A DNA stretch of 64,000 nt from Enterococcus_E cecorum_C (GCF_052119425.1 NZ_JBQKFH010000011.1:1-64000), one strand, 5' to 3'. Counted from the first letter of the stretch, positions 50,030 through 59,088 are shown. Numbers and translations: made by a program. Notes: generated from the letters alone by a model not told the origin.

Positions 50030-51493
50030 TTAATGAATATTTCCCATTAATTTTTGGATAGGTTTGCGATTGAAGTACAGGATAATTCCGGCAATCACCG
50101 CAACCGCACCGACAATCCCGTAATAAGCGGACTCGGTTTGCGGGGTATAAAAGCGAGCAATTTGCGCATTGATGACTTGTGAAGATGCATCAGCCAATAA
50201 CCAAATCGCTAAAGTTTGCGCTTCAAAGGCTTTTGGTGCTAATTTAGTCGTTACGGATAAACCAACTGGAGATAGACACATTTCCCCCGCAATCATAATG
50301 AAGAAGCTACCGATTAACCATAATGGACTGACGCGACCTTCTACGCCATAAAGCATCCCTGGTAACATTAATAGCACAAAAGAAAGACCGGCTAAGACTA
50401 AACCAATTGAGAATTTCACAACGGTTGATGGTTGTTTCTTGCCCATTTTAGACCATAACCACACAAAGAACGGTGTCATTAACACAACGAATAATGGGTT
50501 GAGCGTTTGATACCAACTAGCTGGAATGGTAAAGCCAAAGAAAGTTGCTTGGGTTCTTTCACTAGCAAATAAAGCTAAAATGGATGAGCCTTGTTCTTCT
50601 AAGGACCAGAAAATAATCGCCGCAAGAAATAGTGGGATATAAGCACGTACCTTTGATTTTTCCTCGGCAGTCACTTCATCAGAAACTAACATACGAGTAA
50701 AGTAGATAATCGGAATCGCAATCCCCACCACGCTGACAAAGTTCACAAAGAAATCAATCGTTAGCACCCCTAAAGCATAGGCACCGACAAAAATAACTAA
50801 GACGGCTACAATTAATAGCGCAATGGTACGAAATACTTTTTGACGCTCGGTACCTTCAATTGGATTCGTTGGCTGAGTCGCAATGCCGTTTAATGTAGAT
50901 TTGCCTTGGAAGTAGTAAACTAAAAGTCCGATAAACATCCCTACCGCAGCAATCCCAAAGCCTAGATGATAGCTGTAGCCTTGACCGACTGTTCCGACAA
51001 TAATCGGGGCAAGTAGCGAACCGATATTAATGCCCATATAAAAAATCGAAAAACCTGCATCGCGGCGTAAATCTTCTTTAGAGTATAGATGACCTACCAT
51101 ACCTGAAACATTGGCCTTAAGCATCCCGGTACCGATGACGATTAAAATCATTGAAACGAAAAGGCCAATCACAGCTAATGGTAAAGCCAAGACGATATGA
51201 CCAAACATGATAAATACGCCACCGTAAAAGACGGTCTTATGCGAACCAAATAGTCGGTCTGATAACCAACCACCTAAAATACTAGACATATACACTAACG
51301 CACCGTAAACCGACATAATGGCTACGGCTGTTGATTTTGGTAATCCTAGACCGCCATTCGTGACTTGATCATACATGAAATACAGTAAAATCGCACGCAT
51401 CCCATAATATGAAAATCGTTCCCACATCTCCGTGAAGAACAAGGTGGCGAGTCCTCTAGGTTGACCTAAAAAAGTTTTTTCTTCGTTTTGCAT
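50030..51493 (-). CDS. dtpT: POT-family di-/tripeptide:proton symporter
   Basis: Imports di- and tripeptides with protons. Fourteen membrane helices are expected over 487 residues. The POT signatures FFTEMWERFSYYGMRAILLY (with the ExxER motif), GGWLSDRLFGSHKTVFYGG and GFSIFYMGINIGSLLAPIIV are clear. The frame opens six codons earlier, but AGGAGG six bases before the ATG at 51493 (MQNEEKTFLGQPRG) fixes the start. It matches the lactococcal DtpT type. Monocistronic. Confidence 0.95.
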   Translation of the reverse strand: MQNEEKTFLGQPRGLATLFFTEMWERFSYYGMRAILLYFMYDQVTNGGLGLPKSTAVAIMSVYGALVYMSSILGGWLSDRLFGSHKTVFYGGVFIMFGHIVLALPLAVIGLFVSMILIVIGTGMLKANVSGMVGHLYSKEDLRRDAGFSIFYMGINIGSLLAPIIVGTVGQGYSYHLGFGIAAVGMFIGLLVYYFQGKSTLNGIATQPTNPIEGTERQKVFRTIALLIVAVLVIFVGAYALGVLTIDFFVNFVSVVGIAIPIIYFTRMLVSDEVTAEEKSKVRAYIPLFLAAIIFWSLEEQGSSILALFASERTQATFFGFTIPASWYQTLNPLFVVLMTPFFVWLWSKMGKKQPSTVVKFSIGLVLAGLSFVLLMLPGMLYGVEGRVSPLWLIGSFFIMIAGEMCLSPVGLSVTTKLAPKAFEAQTLAIWLLADASSQVINAQIARFYTPQTESAYYGIVGAVAVIAGIILYFNRKPIQKLMGNIH

Positions 51494-51923
51494 CGAAGAC
51501 CTCCTATACAATAATTATGTACTGACTGTTTAGATTCAGCCAAATAAAAAAAGACAATAAATATTTTACCCCTAATTATAGTGTTATGTAATAAAAAAGA
51601 GAATATCTTAATTTATCACAACTTGCATCTCGAAAAATTTCTATTAATTTTATTGTATAGACATTTTTATATGAAAGAAAATTATTTTTTATCATAATTT
51701 ATTCATTTTTATTCGAGATATTTTTAATAATTAATATCCTATACCAAATATTAGTTATTTATTACACTTGTTTTCTTAATAGTCTGACAATTGAAAGCCT
51801 TTCGAATATACAAAACATCTGAAATTTTATAAATCGTTGCAACTATTCATCCAACGTAAATTTTTCGTTGCATAATCGTTGGATAAAAATAGTGGGAATT
51901 GACCGAAAATCCTTATACGACGC
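51494..51923. other. AT-rich intergenic region between cydC and dtpT
   Basis: About 430 bases without a gene. It must contain the dtpT promoter (minus strand), which I cannot fix with confidence. ATCCAACG and CGTTGGAT (near 51849-51893) could form a hairpin on either strand, and GTTGCA/CGTTG words recur up to the cydC terminator. No frame with a ribosome-binding site was seen. Confidence 0.4.
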
Positions 51924-51962
51924 AAAAAAATCGTTGCACCCGAAAATGCAACGATTTTTTAT
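51924..51962 (-). terminator. terminator of the cyd operon
   Basis: AAAAAATCGTTGCA pairs perfectly with TGCAACGATTTTTT. T runs lie on both strands. It is the first strong hairpin after cydC, beyond a mosaic repeat. Confidence 0.88.
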
Positions 51963-51989
51963 GATTATTATGAAACGAGCTTTTTTACC

Positions 51990-52062
51990 ATCCGATTTTC
52001 TCAGCGGTAGGTAAACACACGAATTTCTTCATGTCTAAACGAGCTGGTTCACAACCTTTCCT
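51990..52062 (-). repeat. mosaic intergenic repeat module overlapping the cydC 3' end
   Basis: TCCGATTTTCTCAGCGGTAG, GTAAACACACGAATTTCTTC and GGTTCACAACCTTT match 10450-10522. The last 28 bases encode the final cydC codons and stop. Confidence 0.85.
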
Positions 52063-53789
52063 TCATCTATGGCTTTGAGTTGTTGGAAGCGTGCGTTGTT
52101 TTGGGCTAAGGCAGCGGGGGTTCCAGACATTTCTAGGCGGCCATCTTCAATGAAAATGACGCGGTCCATGATTTCGATTCCTTGTAGATGGTGGGTAATC
52201 CAAATCACGGTCTTATCTTGCAGCTGACTAAAGAACGTATCGATTAAGGCTTGCTCAGTTAATGGATCAAGGCCGACAGTTGGTTCATCGAGTAAAACAA
52301 TCGGGGTATCTTGTAATAAAATACGTGCTAAAGCCATTCGATGACGCTCTCCACCTGAAAAACGCAAGCCAGCTTCATCCACCATGGTATGTAATCCTTC
52401 TGGCAATTGTTCGACTAATTTTTTCAAACCAACTCGTTCTAGCACTTGCCAAACTTCTTCTTCACTCTTATTCGTGTTTGCCATACGGACATTATTTAAA
52501 ATCGTCGTATGGAATAAATAAGGTGCTTGCTGAATGACGCTGATGTAATGACTCATCGCATCACCAAACTGATAAGTCGGCACACCACCAAGCGTTAACA
52601 GTCCATTTTGCGGTTTCAAATCTCCGCGAATCAAACTAGCCAACGTACTCTTCCCTGAGCCACTCTTACCTAAAATCGCAATTTTTTCACCTGGTTCAAT
52701 CGTTAAGTCCAAGCGATCCAAAACAAGATGATGATCATAGCTAAAACTCAAATCCTCCACTTGAATACGTGTATCGGTCACTTCTATGGTTTTAGGTGCT
52801 TCATCAGGTGTTTCATCTAAGGCATTTAAACGATTGATGGAATCTTTATAGACATTGCTTTCTTGCATCGCTTCAGGTAACACCACAAAAGCATCCACCA
52901 CTGGAAAAGCACTTAATACAAAAGCCGCAATCCAGTTCGCTGCGCCCCCATGATTTCCGACAAAACGCTGCGAAGTCCAAACGATTAAACCAATCACGAC
53001 AAAACTATAAATCAATTGGAATAAGACCTGCACTCGTCTGTTAAAGAGGCGTTTTTGATCTTGCACTTGATAGAGTTCTTGCTCGACTTGTAAATGCGTA
53101 TCGACATACTCACTTCCACGTTGACTGAAAATCCAATCCGCAACACCTAGCACATTATCGGTCAAATCCGTATATAATTCTGTTTTAAGCGTTTTTTCTC
53201 TTTCTTGGCGCGCCCCATTGACAACCACGGACCAAACAGGCAAAACAATAACCAAGATAAAGAGCAACAAGGCTAAATACAAGGCAAAAAAGATAGAGAA
53301 CATACCGACTGCGATGACGATAAAGGCATATAAAATCAAGGCAATAATCAATGGGAAAATCGTCCGCAAATAAAGGTTTTGAATATATTGAATGTCTTCT
53401 GCTAATAAGCCCAAAATATCTCCCATACGATACTTTTGCTTAAAGACCATCGCATCTTTTTCTAAAGTATGGTACAGTTTGCGACGAAGTTTAGAGGTCA
53501 TCTTCAATACCCAGTTATGACTCGTTAAACGTTCGATATAGCGAAAGACCGGACGACTCACCCCAAAGGCCCGCGTTAAGACAATCGGCACATAAACCAG
53601 TAAAATATTTTCCGGTAATGAAGCCGACTTACTAATTAAGTATCCTGAGTTGAACATTAAAGCGCCGGCACTAAAGAACGTACAAAATCCTAAGAAAATT
53701 GCCAACATCAAAGGTGCTTTATAACGTTGAAGGTATGGTTTAACCCAGGTATCCTTTTCAAAAGCTTTTAGGATAGGAATTTTAGACAT
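52035..53789 (-). CDS. cydC: thiol reductant ABC exporter subunit CydC
   Basis: One half of the heterodimeric exporter of cysteine/glutathione needed to assemble cytochrome bd. Six membrane helices (residues about 25-310) precede the ATPase domain with Walker A ILGKSGSGKST, signature FSGGERHRMALARIL and VLLDEPTVGLDP. A GTG at 53798 is possible, but GAGG suits the ATG at 53789 (MSKIPILKAFEKDTW), overlapping the end of the preceding cydD by eight bases. The last residues (KVVNQLV and stop) are encoded by a mosaic repeat. In Bacillus nomenclature this gene is called cydD. Confidence 0.92.
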   Translation of the reverse strand: MSKIPILKAFEKDTWVKPYLQRYKAPLMLAIFLGFCTFFSAGALMFNSGYLISKSASLPENILLVYVPIVLTRAFGVSRPVFRYIERLTSHNWVLKMTSKLRRKLYHTLEKDAMVFKQKYRMGDILGLLAEDIQYIQNLYLRTIFPLIIALILYAFIVIAVGMFSIFFALYLALLLFILVIVLPVWSVVVNGARQEREKTLKTELYTDLTDNVLGVADWIFSQRGSEYVDTHLQVEQELYQVQDQKRLFNRRVQVLFQLIYSFVVIGLIVWTSQRFVGNHGGAANWIAAFVLSAFPVVDAFVVLPEAMQESNVYKDSINRLNALDETPDEAPKTIEVTDTRIQVEDLSFSYDHHLVLDRLDLTIEPGEKIAILGKSGSGKSTLASLIRGDLKPQNGLLTLGGVPTYQFGDAMSHYISVIQQAPYLFHTTILNNVRMANTNKSEEEVWQVLERVGLKKLVEQLPEGLHTMVDEAGLRFSGGERHRMALARILLQDTPIVLLDEPTVGLDPLTEQALIDTFFSQLQDKTVIWITHHLQGIEIMDRVIFIEDGRLEMSGTPAALAQNNARFQQLKAIDEGKVVNQLV

Positions 53790-55503
53790 GACGTTCACCT
53801 CGCATTTTCTTCGTTAGTTCAAAGAAGGCGCCCCGTTTTTCGGTTAATTCGTTAAAGGTTCCCGCCTCGACTAATTTTCCTTCTTCTAAGACTAAAATAT
53901 AATCCATTTGGTGCATCCAGTGCATACGGTGAGTCGCAAAAAAGACCAAACGATTTTCCATTAGCGGTAACATCTGATTCTTTAATTCGACCTCGGTTTC
54001 AATATCCAAATGGGCAGTTGGTTCATCTAAAATCAACACTTTGCGATTCTTATCTAAAAAGGCCCGTGCTAAGGCAATTCGCTGTGCTTGACCCCCACTT
54101 AGACTCCGTGCCCCTTCACCGATTAAGGTATCCAAGCCATCTGGTAATTGGGCGAACAATTCGCTAAGCCCAGCAACTTCAATGGCTTGCATAATCGCCG
54201 CATCATCAGCTTCTGGTGTATAAAAGGCAATATTTTCTCGTAAACTTGCCCGGAAAACATAAGGATTTTGCGGAATATAAATCAACTGCTTTTGCCAATC
54301 TTCTTGTTTAAAGCTAGTCGTTTCTTCGCCATTAAAGAGAATCGAGCCTTGCTTAGGTGTTAAAAAGCCACTCATGACATTCATCAGCGTGGACTTCCCT
54401 GAACCACTCATCCCAATGACGCCAATTTTTTGGTAGCCACTTACTTGTAAATTCACTGGTTGTAAGCCTGAGCCTTGACCATAATCAAAGGAAAGCTCAC
54501 TTAAATCAAGCGTTGAGGATTCATTCCAAGGAGCAATGGCGATTTGTTCCACTTCATTTTCGGGTAATTCTAAAATTTCACGAATCGCTGTCATCGCATT
54601 TTTCCCATCTAAAGTCGCATGATAATCACTTGAAAAATCACGAACCGGCAAGAAATATTCTGGTGCTAAAATAAGAACCGTCAATGCTGGGAATAATAAG
54701 ATTTCCGCATTTAACAAACGCAAACCTAAAAAGACCGCCACAATCGCTACTGATAATGTCGTAAAGAAATCTAAAGCAAAGGTGGACAAAATCGCAATCC
54801 TTAACGTAGACATGGTCGCTTTCCGGAATTGTTCACTGGTTTGATAGATGCCTTTTTCATAAGATTTACTCATGCCAAATAGTTTCAACGTATCAATCCC
54901 ACGCAACGAATCGATGAAATGGTTCGATAAAATTTGGAAGGAACGATATTGACGGTCGGCCTTGGCTTGAGCAGCATATCCTAATACAATCATAAAAATG
55001 ATAATTAATGGAAATACTAAAAGCAAAATCACGCCACTGACCCAGTCATAGTAAAAGACCACGACTAAAATCACCCAAGGCACAATCATCATATTCATCA
55101 TCTTGGCTAAAATCAGATGTATATAATTTTCGACTTGACTGATACCATCTACGGTCATAGTCGTTACATTTCCCGTACCATGTGCTTGAACCACGGTAGG
55201 ACCAAGTTTAAAGATTTTTTGCAATAATTGGGTACGTAGCTTTTTGGCTTGTTCTTGCGCATAATTATCTAAAAGTCGTTCACGCAAGTAAGTAATCACA
55301 TGTCGAGCCATGAAAAATAGGAAAAAACCAAGCACGTAAAGTCCGACTTCTTTAAGTGTGTGACCTTCCCATAAATGAGTAATCGCCGCACTTAACATCC
55401 ATGCTTGGCCAATGATAAAGATTGCTTGCAAGAAAGCAAATCCTGCAAGCAACCCAAACATTTGTCTAATTTTTTCAAGGCGCATAATTGCCTTATCTAT
55501 CAT
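53782..55503 (-). CDS. cydD: thiol reductant ABC exporter subunit CydD
   Basis: The other half of the CydDC-type exporter. An N-terminal six-helix membrane domain is followed by an ATPase domain with GMSGSGKST, LSGGQAQRIALARAFL and LILDEPTAHLD. The start ATG overlaps the cydB stop (ATGA), and the end overlaps cydC. Length 573 is normal. In Bacillus nomenclature this gene is called cydC. Its product is known to be needed for heme insertion and stability of cytochrome bd. Confidence 0.92.
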   Translation of the reverse strand: MIDKAIMRLEKIRQMFGLLAGFAFLQAIFIIGQAWMLSAAITHLWEGHTLKEVGLYVLGFFLFFMARHVITYLRERLLDNYAQEQAKKLRTQLLQKIFKLGPTVVQAHGTGNVTTMTVDGISQVENYIHLILAKMMNMMIVPWVILVVVFYYDWVSGVILLLVFPLIIIFMIVLGYAAQAKADRQYRSFQILSNHFIDSLRGIDTLKLFGMSKSYEKGIYQTSEQFRKATMSTLRIAILSTFALDFFTTLSVAIVAVFLGLRLLNAEILLFPALTVLILAPEYFLPVRDFSSDYHATLDGKNAMTAIREILELPENEVEQIAIAPWNESSTLDLSELSFDYGQGSGLQPVNLQVSGYQKIGVIGMSGSGKSTLMNVMSGFLTPKQGSILFNGEETTSFKQEDWQKQLIYIPQNPYVFRASLRENIAFYTPEADDAAIMQAIEVAGLSELFAQLPDGLDTLIGEGARSLSGGQAQRIALARAFLDKNRKVLILDEPTAHLDIETEVELKNQMLPLMENRLVFFATHRMHWMHQMDYILVLEEGKLVEAGTFNELTEKRGAFFELTKKMRGERHV

Positions 55504-56516
55504 TCTTCATACCCCGCTACATCAGCAGTCACACGTTTTCTGAAGATATAGTATGTCCAAGCAAAGTAAGCTAAGACAAATGGTAATAAAGTAATTGCGA
55601 CAATACTCATAATCTTCAAGGTGTAAGGTGTTGAAGAAGCATTCTTAATCAATAAGTCAAATTTAGAACTGATTGAACTAATCATCACACGTGGGAATAA
55701 ACCAGTAAATAGTAAAGCCACTAGTGAGACTAAAGTTAAACCACTGGCTAAAAAGGCTGCTAATTCTTTTCCTTTTAAGACTGAAATATTTGCAAAAACC
55801 GTTAATAACACGATTAACACCACTAAAGCTAAAGTTGTTGCAAAGTGTAGTTTAAAGAAGTCTGTTTGTAAGTATAATAGAATCGCAAATACGACTAAAC
55901 CTGCGTAAAGTACGTAATATAAAACTTTCGCATAATCGCGCGCACGATGACGGATTGGGCCATCTGTTTTTAGCGCGATATAGTTTAAGCCGTGTAAGTA
56001 GCAAAGTAAAGTTAAAGCAACGCCACCCACGATAGAGAAAATATTAAAGTAATCTGTAAAGTGAGCAGTCATATTTCCATTGGCATCTAAAGGCATTCCT
56101 TGAATCATGCTGATAAAGATAATCCCAAAGAAGAATGGCACGATAAAACTACCAATCGTTAATGTCCAGTTCCAGAAATTCTTTTTACTTGGTTCGACTT
56201 TGTGACGGAATTCAAATGAAACCCCACGGATGATTAAACCAAATAAAATCGTGAACAATAGTAGGTAATAACCACTGAACAATGAGGCATACCAGAAAGG
56301 AAATGACGCAAACATCGCTCCACCAGCAGTTAATAACCAAACTTCATTTCCATCCCAAACTGGGCCGATTGTCGCAACTAATTGATCTCTTTCTTTTTCA
56401 TTTTTGGCTAATGTATGCATAGACATGCCCACACCATAGTCAAAACCTTCTAAAAAGAAATAACCTGAGAATAATACACCAATTAAGAAGAACCATAAAA
56501 GTTGTAAATTACTCAT
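55500..56516 (-). CDS. cydB: cytochrome bd ubiquinol/menaquinol oxidase subunit II
   Basis: Membrane subunit of the bd oxidase, with eight or nine helices. The N-terminus LLWFFLIGVLFSGYFFLEGF with DYGVGM and the GPVWDGNEVWLLTAGGAMFA block are family markers. GGAGGTGCCGTTC places the start at 56516 (MSNLQLLW), inside the last codons of cydA (ATGAGTAA overlap), rather than at the frame opening 56534. Length 338 is normal. Confidence 0.96.
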   Translation of the reverse strand: MSNLQLLWFFLIGVLFSGYFFLEGFDYGVGMSMHTLAKNEKERDQLVATIGPVWDGNEVWLLTAGGAMFASFPFWYASLFSGYYLLLFTILFGLIIRGVSFEFRHKVEPSKKNFWNWTLTIGSFIVPFFFGIIFISMIQGMPLDANGNMTAHFTDYFNIFSIVGGVALTLLCYLHGLNYIALKTDGPIRHRARDYAKVLYYVLYAGLVVFAILLYLQTDFFKLHFATTLALVVLIVLLTVFANISVLKGKELAAFLASGLTLVSLVALLFTGLFPRVMISSISSKFDLLIKNASSTPYTLKIMSIVAITLLPFVLAYFAWTYYIFRKRVTADVAGYEE

Positions 56517-57951
56517 GAACGGCACCTCCTTCAAATGGATCGACCGGACTTTCTACTGCGACTTCTTCTAATTCAGGGCCTTTGCGAACTTCTTTGACCA
56601 CTAAAGTCACCATCACAGCAGCTAATCCTGTAAATAGTAAGAAGTAAATCGTATTAGAAATTAATAATGAAGTAGTAGATACATTTGGTGACACACTATC
56701 CATGATGGTAAATACACCATAAACTGTCCATGGATAACGACCTAATTCAGTAATTAACCAACCAGTTGTATTAGCTAAGAATGGCGCAAAAGTCGTTAAA
56801 GCCATGACCCAAATGACCCAACGTTTCTTAAATAGACTTGGATCTGGTTTTCTTGTCATCACTAGTCCAACGATTGAAACTAAAAGCATCAATACGCCAA
56901 AGCCAGCCATCACACGGAAGCTCCAGAACAAAGCATTTACTGGTGGGTAGAAGTTCAAATCTTCACCCGTTGATTTTTTGTAAGCTGCTACTTGATCTTT
57001 GAAATCTTTTTGGAACTGTTCGTTTAATTCGTTCATCCCTTTGATTTCTTTATTTGGGTTATTGAAAGCTAAAATCCCTAACATGTAAGGCACTTTCACC
57101 CCAAAGACTTCTTGTTTGTTTAATTCATCTGCCCAGCCGACGATGGTCCAAGCATTGGTCTTTTCGTAAGCTCCTTCAGTGGCAGCTAATTTCATTGGTT
57201 GTGTTTCTACTAAGTCTTTCATTTGTAAGTCCCCAGCAAGTAACACGCCTAATGAACCGACTAAAGCAACGGTTAACCCTACACGAATAGATTTGCGGTA
57301 GAAGTCTTTGAATTTGTCTGTAAGATTTTTGTTGCGTAATAATTGGAAAGCCGTTAATCCAGCAACAATAATCCCACCCATTGTAATCGCCGCAGTAATG
57401 ACGTGTGAGTATTCATACCAAGTTTGTGGGTTTTTAATTAAAGCGAAGAAATCAGTCATTTCCGCGCGACCATTACGTAGTGCATAGCCTGTTGGGTGTT
57501 GCATGAACGCATTGGCAATTAAAATCCACAAGGCAGATAACATCGAACCTAATGTTACCAACCAAATAAAGACTACGTGAAGTTTAGGACTTACTCGCTT
57601 CCAAGTAAACATCCATAGTCCTAAGAAAGTTGATTCCATAAAGAAAGCTAATAGGGCTTCAACAGCTAGCGGTGCACCGAAAATATCACCAACGAATCGA
57701 GAATAATCTGACCAGTTCATCCCGAATTGGAATTCTTGAATAATACCAGTAACGACACCGACCGCAAAGCTTAGAAGAAAAATATTTCCCCAGAACTTAG
57801 CCATCTTTTTGTACATTTCGTCCTTTTTAACAACATACAGTGTTTCCATCACAGAAATTACTAAAGCGGTACCGATAGAAAAGGGTACGAAGAAATAGTG
57901 AAACACTGTTGTCATCGCAAATTGGAAACGTGCTAATGACACAATATCCAT
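56509..57951 (-). CDS. cydA: cytochrome bd ubiquinol/menaquinol oxidase subunit I
   Basis: Heme-bearing subunit that oxidises menaquinol and reduces oxygen. The start LARFQFAMTTVFHYFFVPFS carries the conserved heme b595-ligand His near residue 18. The GWLITELGRYPWTVYG segment is conserved, and about nine helices are expected. Length 480 and the short Q-loop are typical of Gram-positive enzymes. GGAGGATTTGAAATG supports the start. It heads cydABCD behind a leader of about 190 bases. Enterococci need imported heme for this enzyme, since only hemH is present here. Confidence 0.97.
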   Translation of the reverse strand: MDIVSLARFQFAMTTVFHYFFVPFSIGTALVISVMETLYVVKKDEMYKKMAKFWGNIFLLSFAVGVVTGIIQEFQFGMNWSDYSRFVGDIFGAPLAVEALLAFFMESTFLGLWMFTWKRVSPKLHVVFIWLVTLGSMLSALWILIANAFMQHPTGYALRNGRAEMTDFFALIKNPQTWYEYSHVITAAITMGGIIVAGLTAFQLLRNKNLTDKFKDFYRKSIRVGLTVALVGSLGVLLAGDLQMKDLVETQPMKLAATEGAYEKTNAWTIVGWADELNKQEVFGVKVPYMLGILAFNNPNKEIKGMNELNEQFQKDFKDQVAAYKKSTGEDLNFYPPVNALFWSFRVMAGFGVLMLLVSIVGLVMTRKPDPSLFKKRWVIWVMALTTFAPFLANTTGWLITELGRYPWTVYGVFTIMDSVSPNVSTTSLLISNTIYFLLFTGLAAVMVTLVVKEVRKGPELEEVAVESPVDPFEGGAVHE

Positions 57952-58029
57952 TTCAAATCCTCCAATATAAAATGATTTGCTCGAAAAACTTCAAGCAGTG
58001 ACGAATAAAGCAAATCTCATCATCAGACA

Positions 58030-58115
58030 TCGGACTTGCTACAAACAAACGGCTTTTCGCTGTACTCACTTATTTCAAACGGCTTATCAGTGAAATCAAC
58101 AAAAAGTTTGTCCGA
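58030..58115 (-). promoter_or_regulatory. structured leader element of cydA
   Basis: TCGGAC (58030-58035) can pair with GTCCGA (58110-58115), closing an 86-base domain. Inside it AAACGGCTT occurs twice (58047-58055 and 58077-58085), exactly 30 bases apart, and TTTCA/TGAAA can form an inner stem. It lies between the predicted transcription start and the cydA start. The role could be an RNA switch or a protein-binding site; both are inference. Confidence 0.45.
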
Positions 58116-58154
58116 GTGATAAAAATAATGAAAATACATTCACTCTATAGCTTT

Positions 58155-58182
58155 ATTGTATACTTTTTTCTTATATTTTCAA
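58155..58182 (-). promoter_or_regulatory. cydA promoter
   Basis: Minus strand TTGAAA (58177-58182), 16-base spacer, TACAAT (58155-58160). Start of transcription would be near 58148, giving a leader of about 197 bases. Confidence 0.6.
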
Positions 58183-58534
58183 AGATTTTATTTCGCACTT
58201 TATCATAAGTTTTTATTGAAATATCAAATAAAAAGAACAATTGCTATGTAAAAATTTTATCATTTGACCCATTTTCATAAAAATACAAAACAAAAGATAT
58301 TTTAATGTACGTTATCTATTTTTTAGTTAGAATAATTATAAATTTTATCAACCTATCAAATTTATCCCTATTTTTCAACTTTATGAAAATTTAAGATAAC
58401 ATTTATTTATTTTTGAACAGAGATAAACATGTAGATATCAGTATTTAAATAGCAACCACGGACATTCTTGTGGGGATTTTCTAGTTCGGGGTGAAGTTTT
58501 TTGGTCGATGCCTAGCTATTTTTAAAAAATTTGC
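58183..58534. other. AT-rich intergenic spacer
   Basis: About 350 very AT-rich bases between the cydA promoter and the first small-RNA copy. No frame with a ribosome-binding site and no recognisable RNA motif was found. Confidence 0.5.
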
Positions 58535-58546
58535 TATAATGTAGAT

Positions 58547-58649
58547 GAAAGCAATCGTCCGTTTTTGACGGTCGCATAGTTATTTAGGCAAAATAGCCGT
58601 TCTAACCTCGCGAAAAAATTAAGTTAGAGGAACGGCTATTTTTCTTGCC
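58547..58649 (+). ncRNA. small RNA copy 1 (antitoxin-like, without toxin)
   Basis: An extended -10 (TGCTATAAT, 58532-58540) precedes a sequence that holds GTCCGTTTTTGACGGTCGCA, where CCG/CGG can form a small hairpin. A long terminator follows: GGCAAAATAGCCGTTCTAAC pairs with GTTAGAGGAACGGCTATTTT and onwards (58587-58649). The same elements make up the second copy at 58754-58883. No small reading frame faces this copy, so it seems an antitoxin RNA that has lost its toxin gene. Ends are predicted. Confidence 0.6.
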
Positions 58650-58650
58650 T

Positions 58651-58695
58651 TATTTTCCATATTTACACAAAAACCAGAGAATAAGTCCCTGGTTT
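58651..58695 (+). repeat. duplicated terminator relic, left copy
   Basis: TATTTTCCATATTTACACAA and AACCAGAGAATAAGTCCCTG match 59179-59223 with three differences in 45 bases. The right copy is the working terminator of the LysR gene, so this one marks a tandem duplication of the small-RNA locus. Confidence 0.85.
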
Positions 58696-58718
58696 TATAG
58701 TTGTAAAATTAAAAAAAA

Positions 58719-58747
58719 TCGACAAATAAAAAAAAGTATGCTAGAAT
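58719..58747 (+). promoter_or_regulatory. promoter of small RNA copy 2
   Basis: TCGACA (58719-58724), 17-base spacer, TAGAAT (58742-58747) with TGC directly before it. A near-consensus promoter with extended -10. Confidence 0.75.
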
Positions 58748-58753
58748 ACAAAT

Positions 58754-58883
58754 GAAAAGAGGGACTGCTGGTACAATCCCCCTTATCAGAGATAGTCCGT
58801 TTTTGACGGTCGCATATTTATACTTGGCAAAATAGCCGTTCTAACGTAGCGAAAAAGTTAGAGGACGGCTATTTTTTCTTGCC
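58754..58883 (+). ncRNA. small RNA copy 2, probable type I antitoxin RNA
   Basis: It begins seven bases after a good promoter. A 5' hairpin can form between GGACT (about 58772) and AGTCC. Then come the shared GTCCGTTTTTGACGGTCGCA and a terminator in which GGCAAAATAGCCGTTCTAAC pairs with GTTAGAGGACGGCTATTTTT (58826-58883). It converges on the small hydrophobic peptide gene read from the other strand, and the two transcripts would overlap at their 3' ends over the terminator. This is the layout of txpA/ratA and par-type type I systems. Confidence 0.7.
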
Positions 58884-58910
58884 ATTGTTGCCTAGGATTA
58901 AACCTATGAT

Positions 58911-58988
58911 TTAGATCACTAATGATAGCGTACCAAAAATCACCGCAACTACGATTGAAATAATCGCAATAATGTCGCTGGCTGACAT
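58911..58988 (-). CDS. small hydrophobic peptide, probable type I toxin
   Basis: AGAAAGGAGATTTGCTTTC precedes an ATG encoding 25 residues, MSASDIIAIISIVVAVIFGT followed by LSLVI and TAA. The peptide is one membrane helix, as in type I toxins. Without the TAA the frame would continue IIGLILGNNGKKK to a TAG at 58869-58871, inside the shared terminator. A Lys-rich tail ending there is typical of such toxins, so the TAA may be an inactivating change. Promoter: extended -10 TGATAGAAT at 59080-59088 (minus). No family name is assigned. Confidence 0.6.
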   Translation of the reverse strand: MSASDIIAIISIVVAVIFGTLSLVI

Positions 58989-59079
58989 GAAAGCAAATCT
59001 CCTTTCTGATAGATTTTGCATAAGCACCACCTACTTCCAGTTGAATTTGCAACCGCCATAACTGCATATCTCAAAACTT

Positions 59080-59088
59080 ATTCTATCA
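59080..59088 (-). promoter_or_regulatory. promoter of the small hydrophobic peptide gene
   Basis: Minus-strand TGATAGAAT gives an extended -10. The -35 is weak. It implies a leader of about 85 bases before the peptide start codon, long enough for translation control. Confidence 0.5.
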
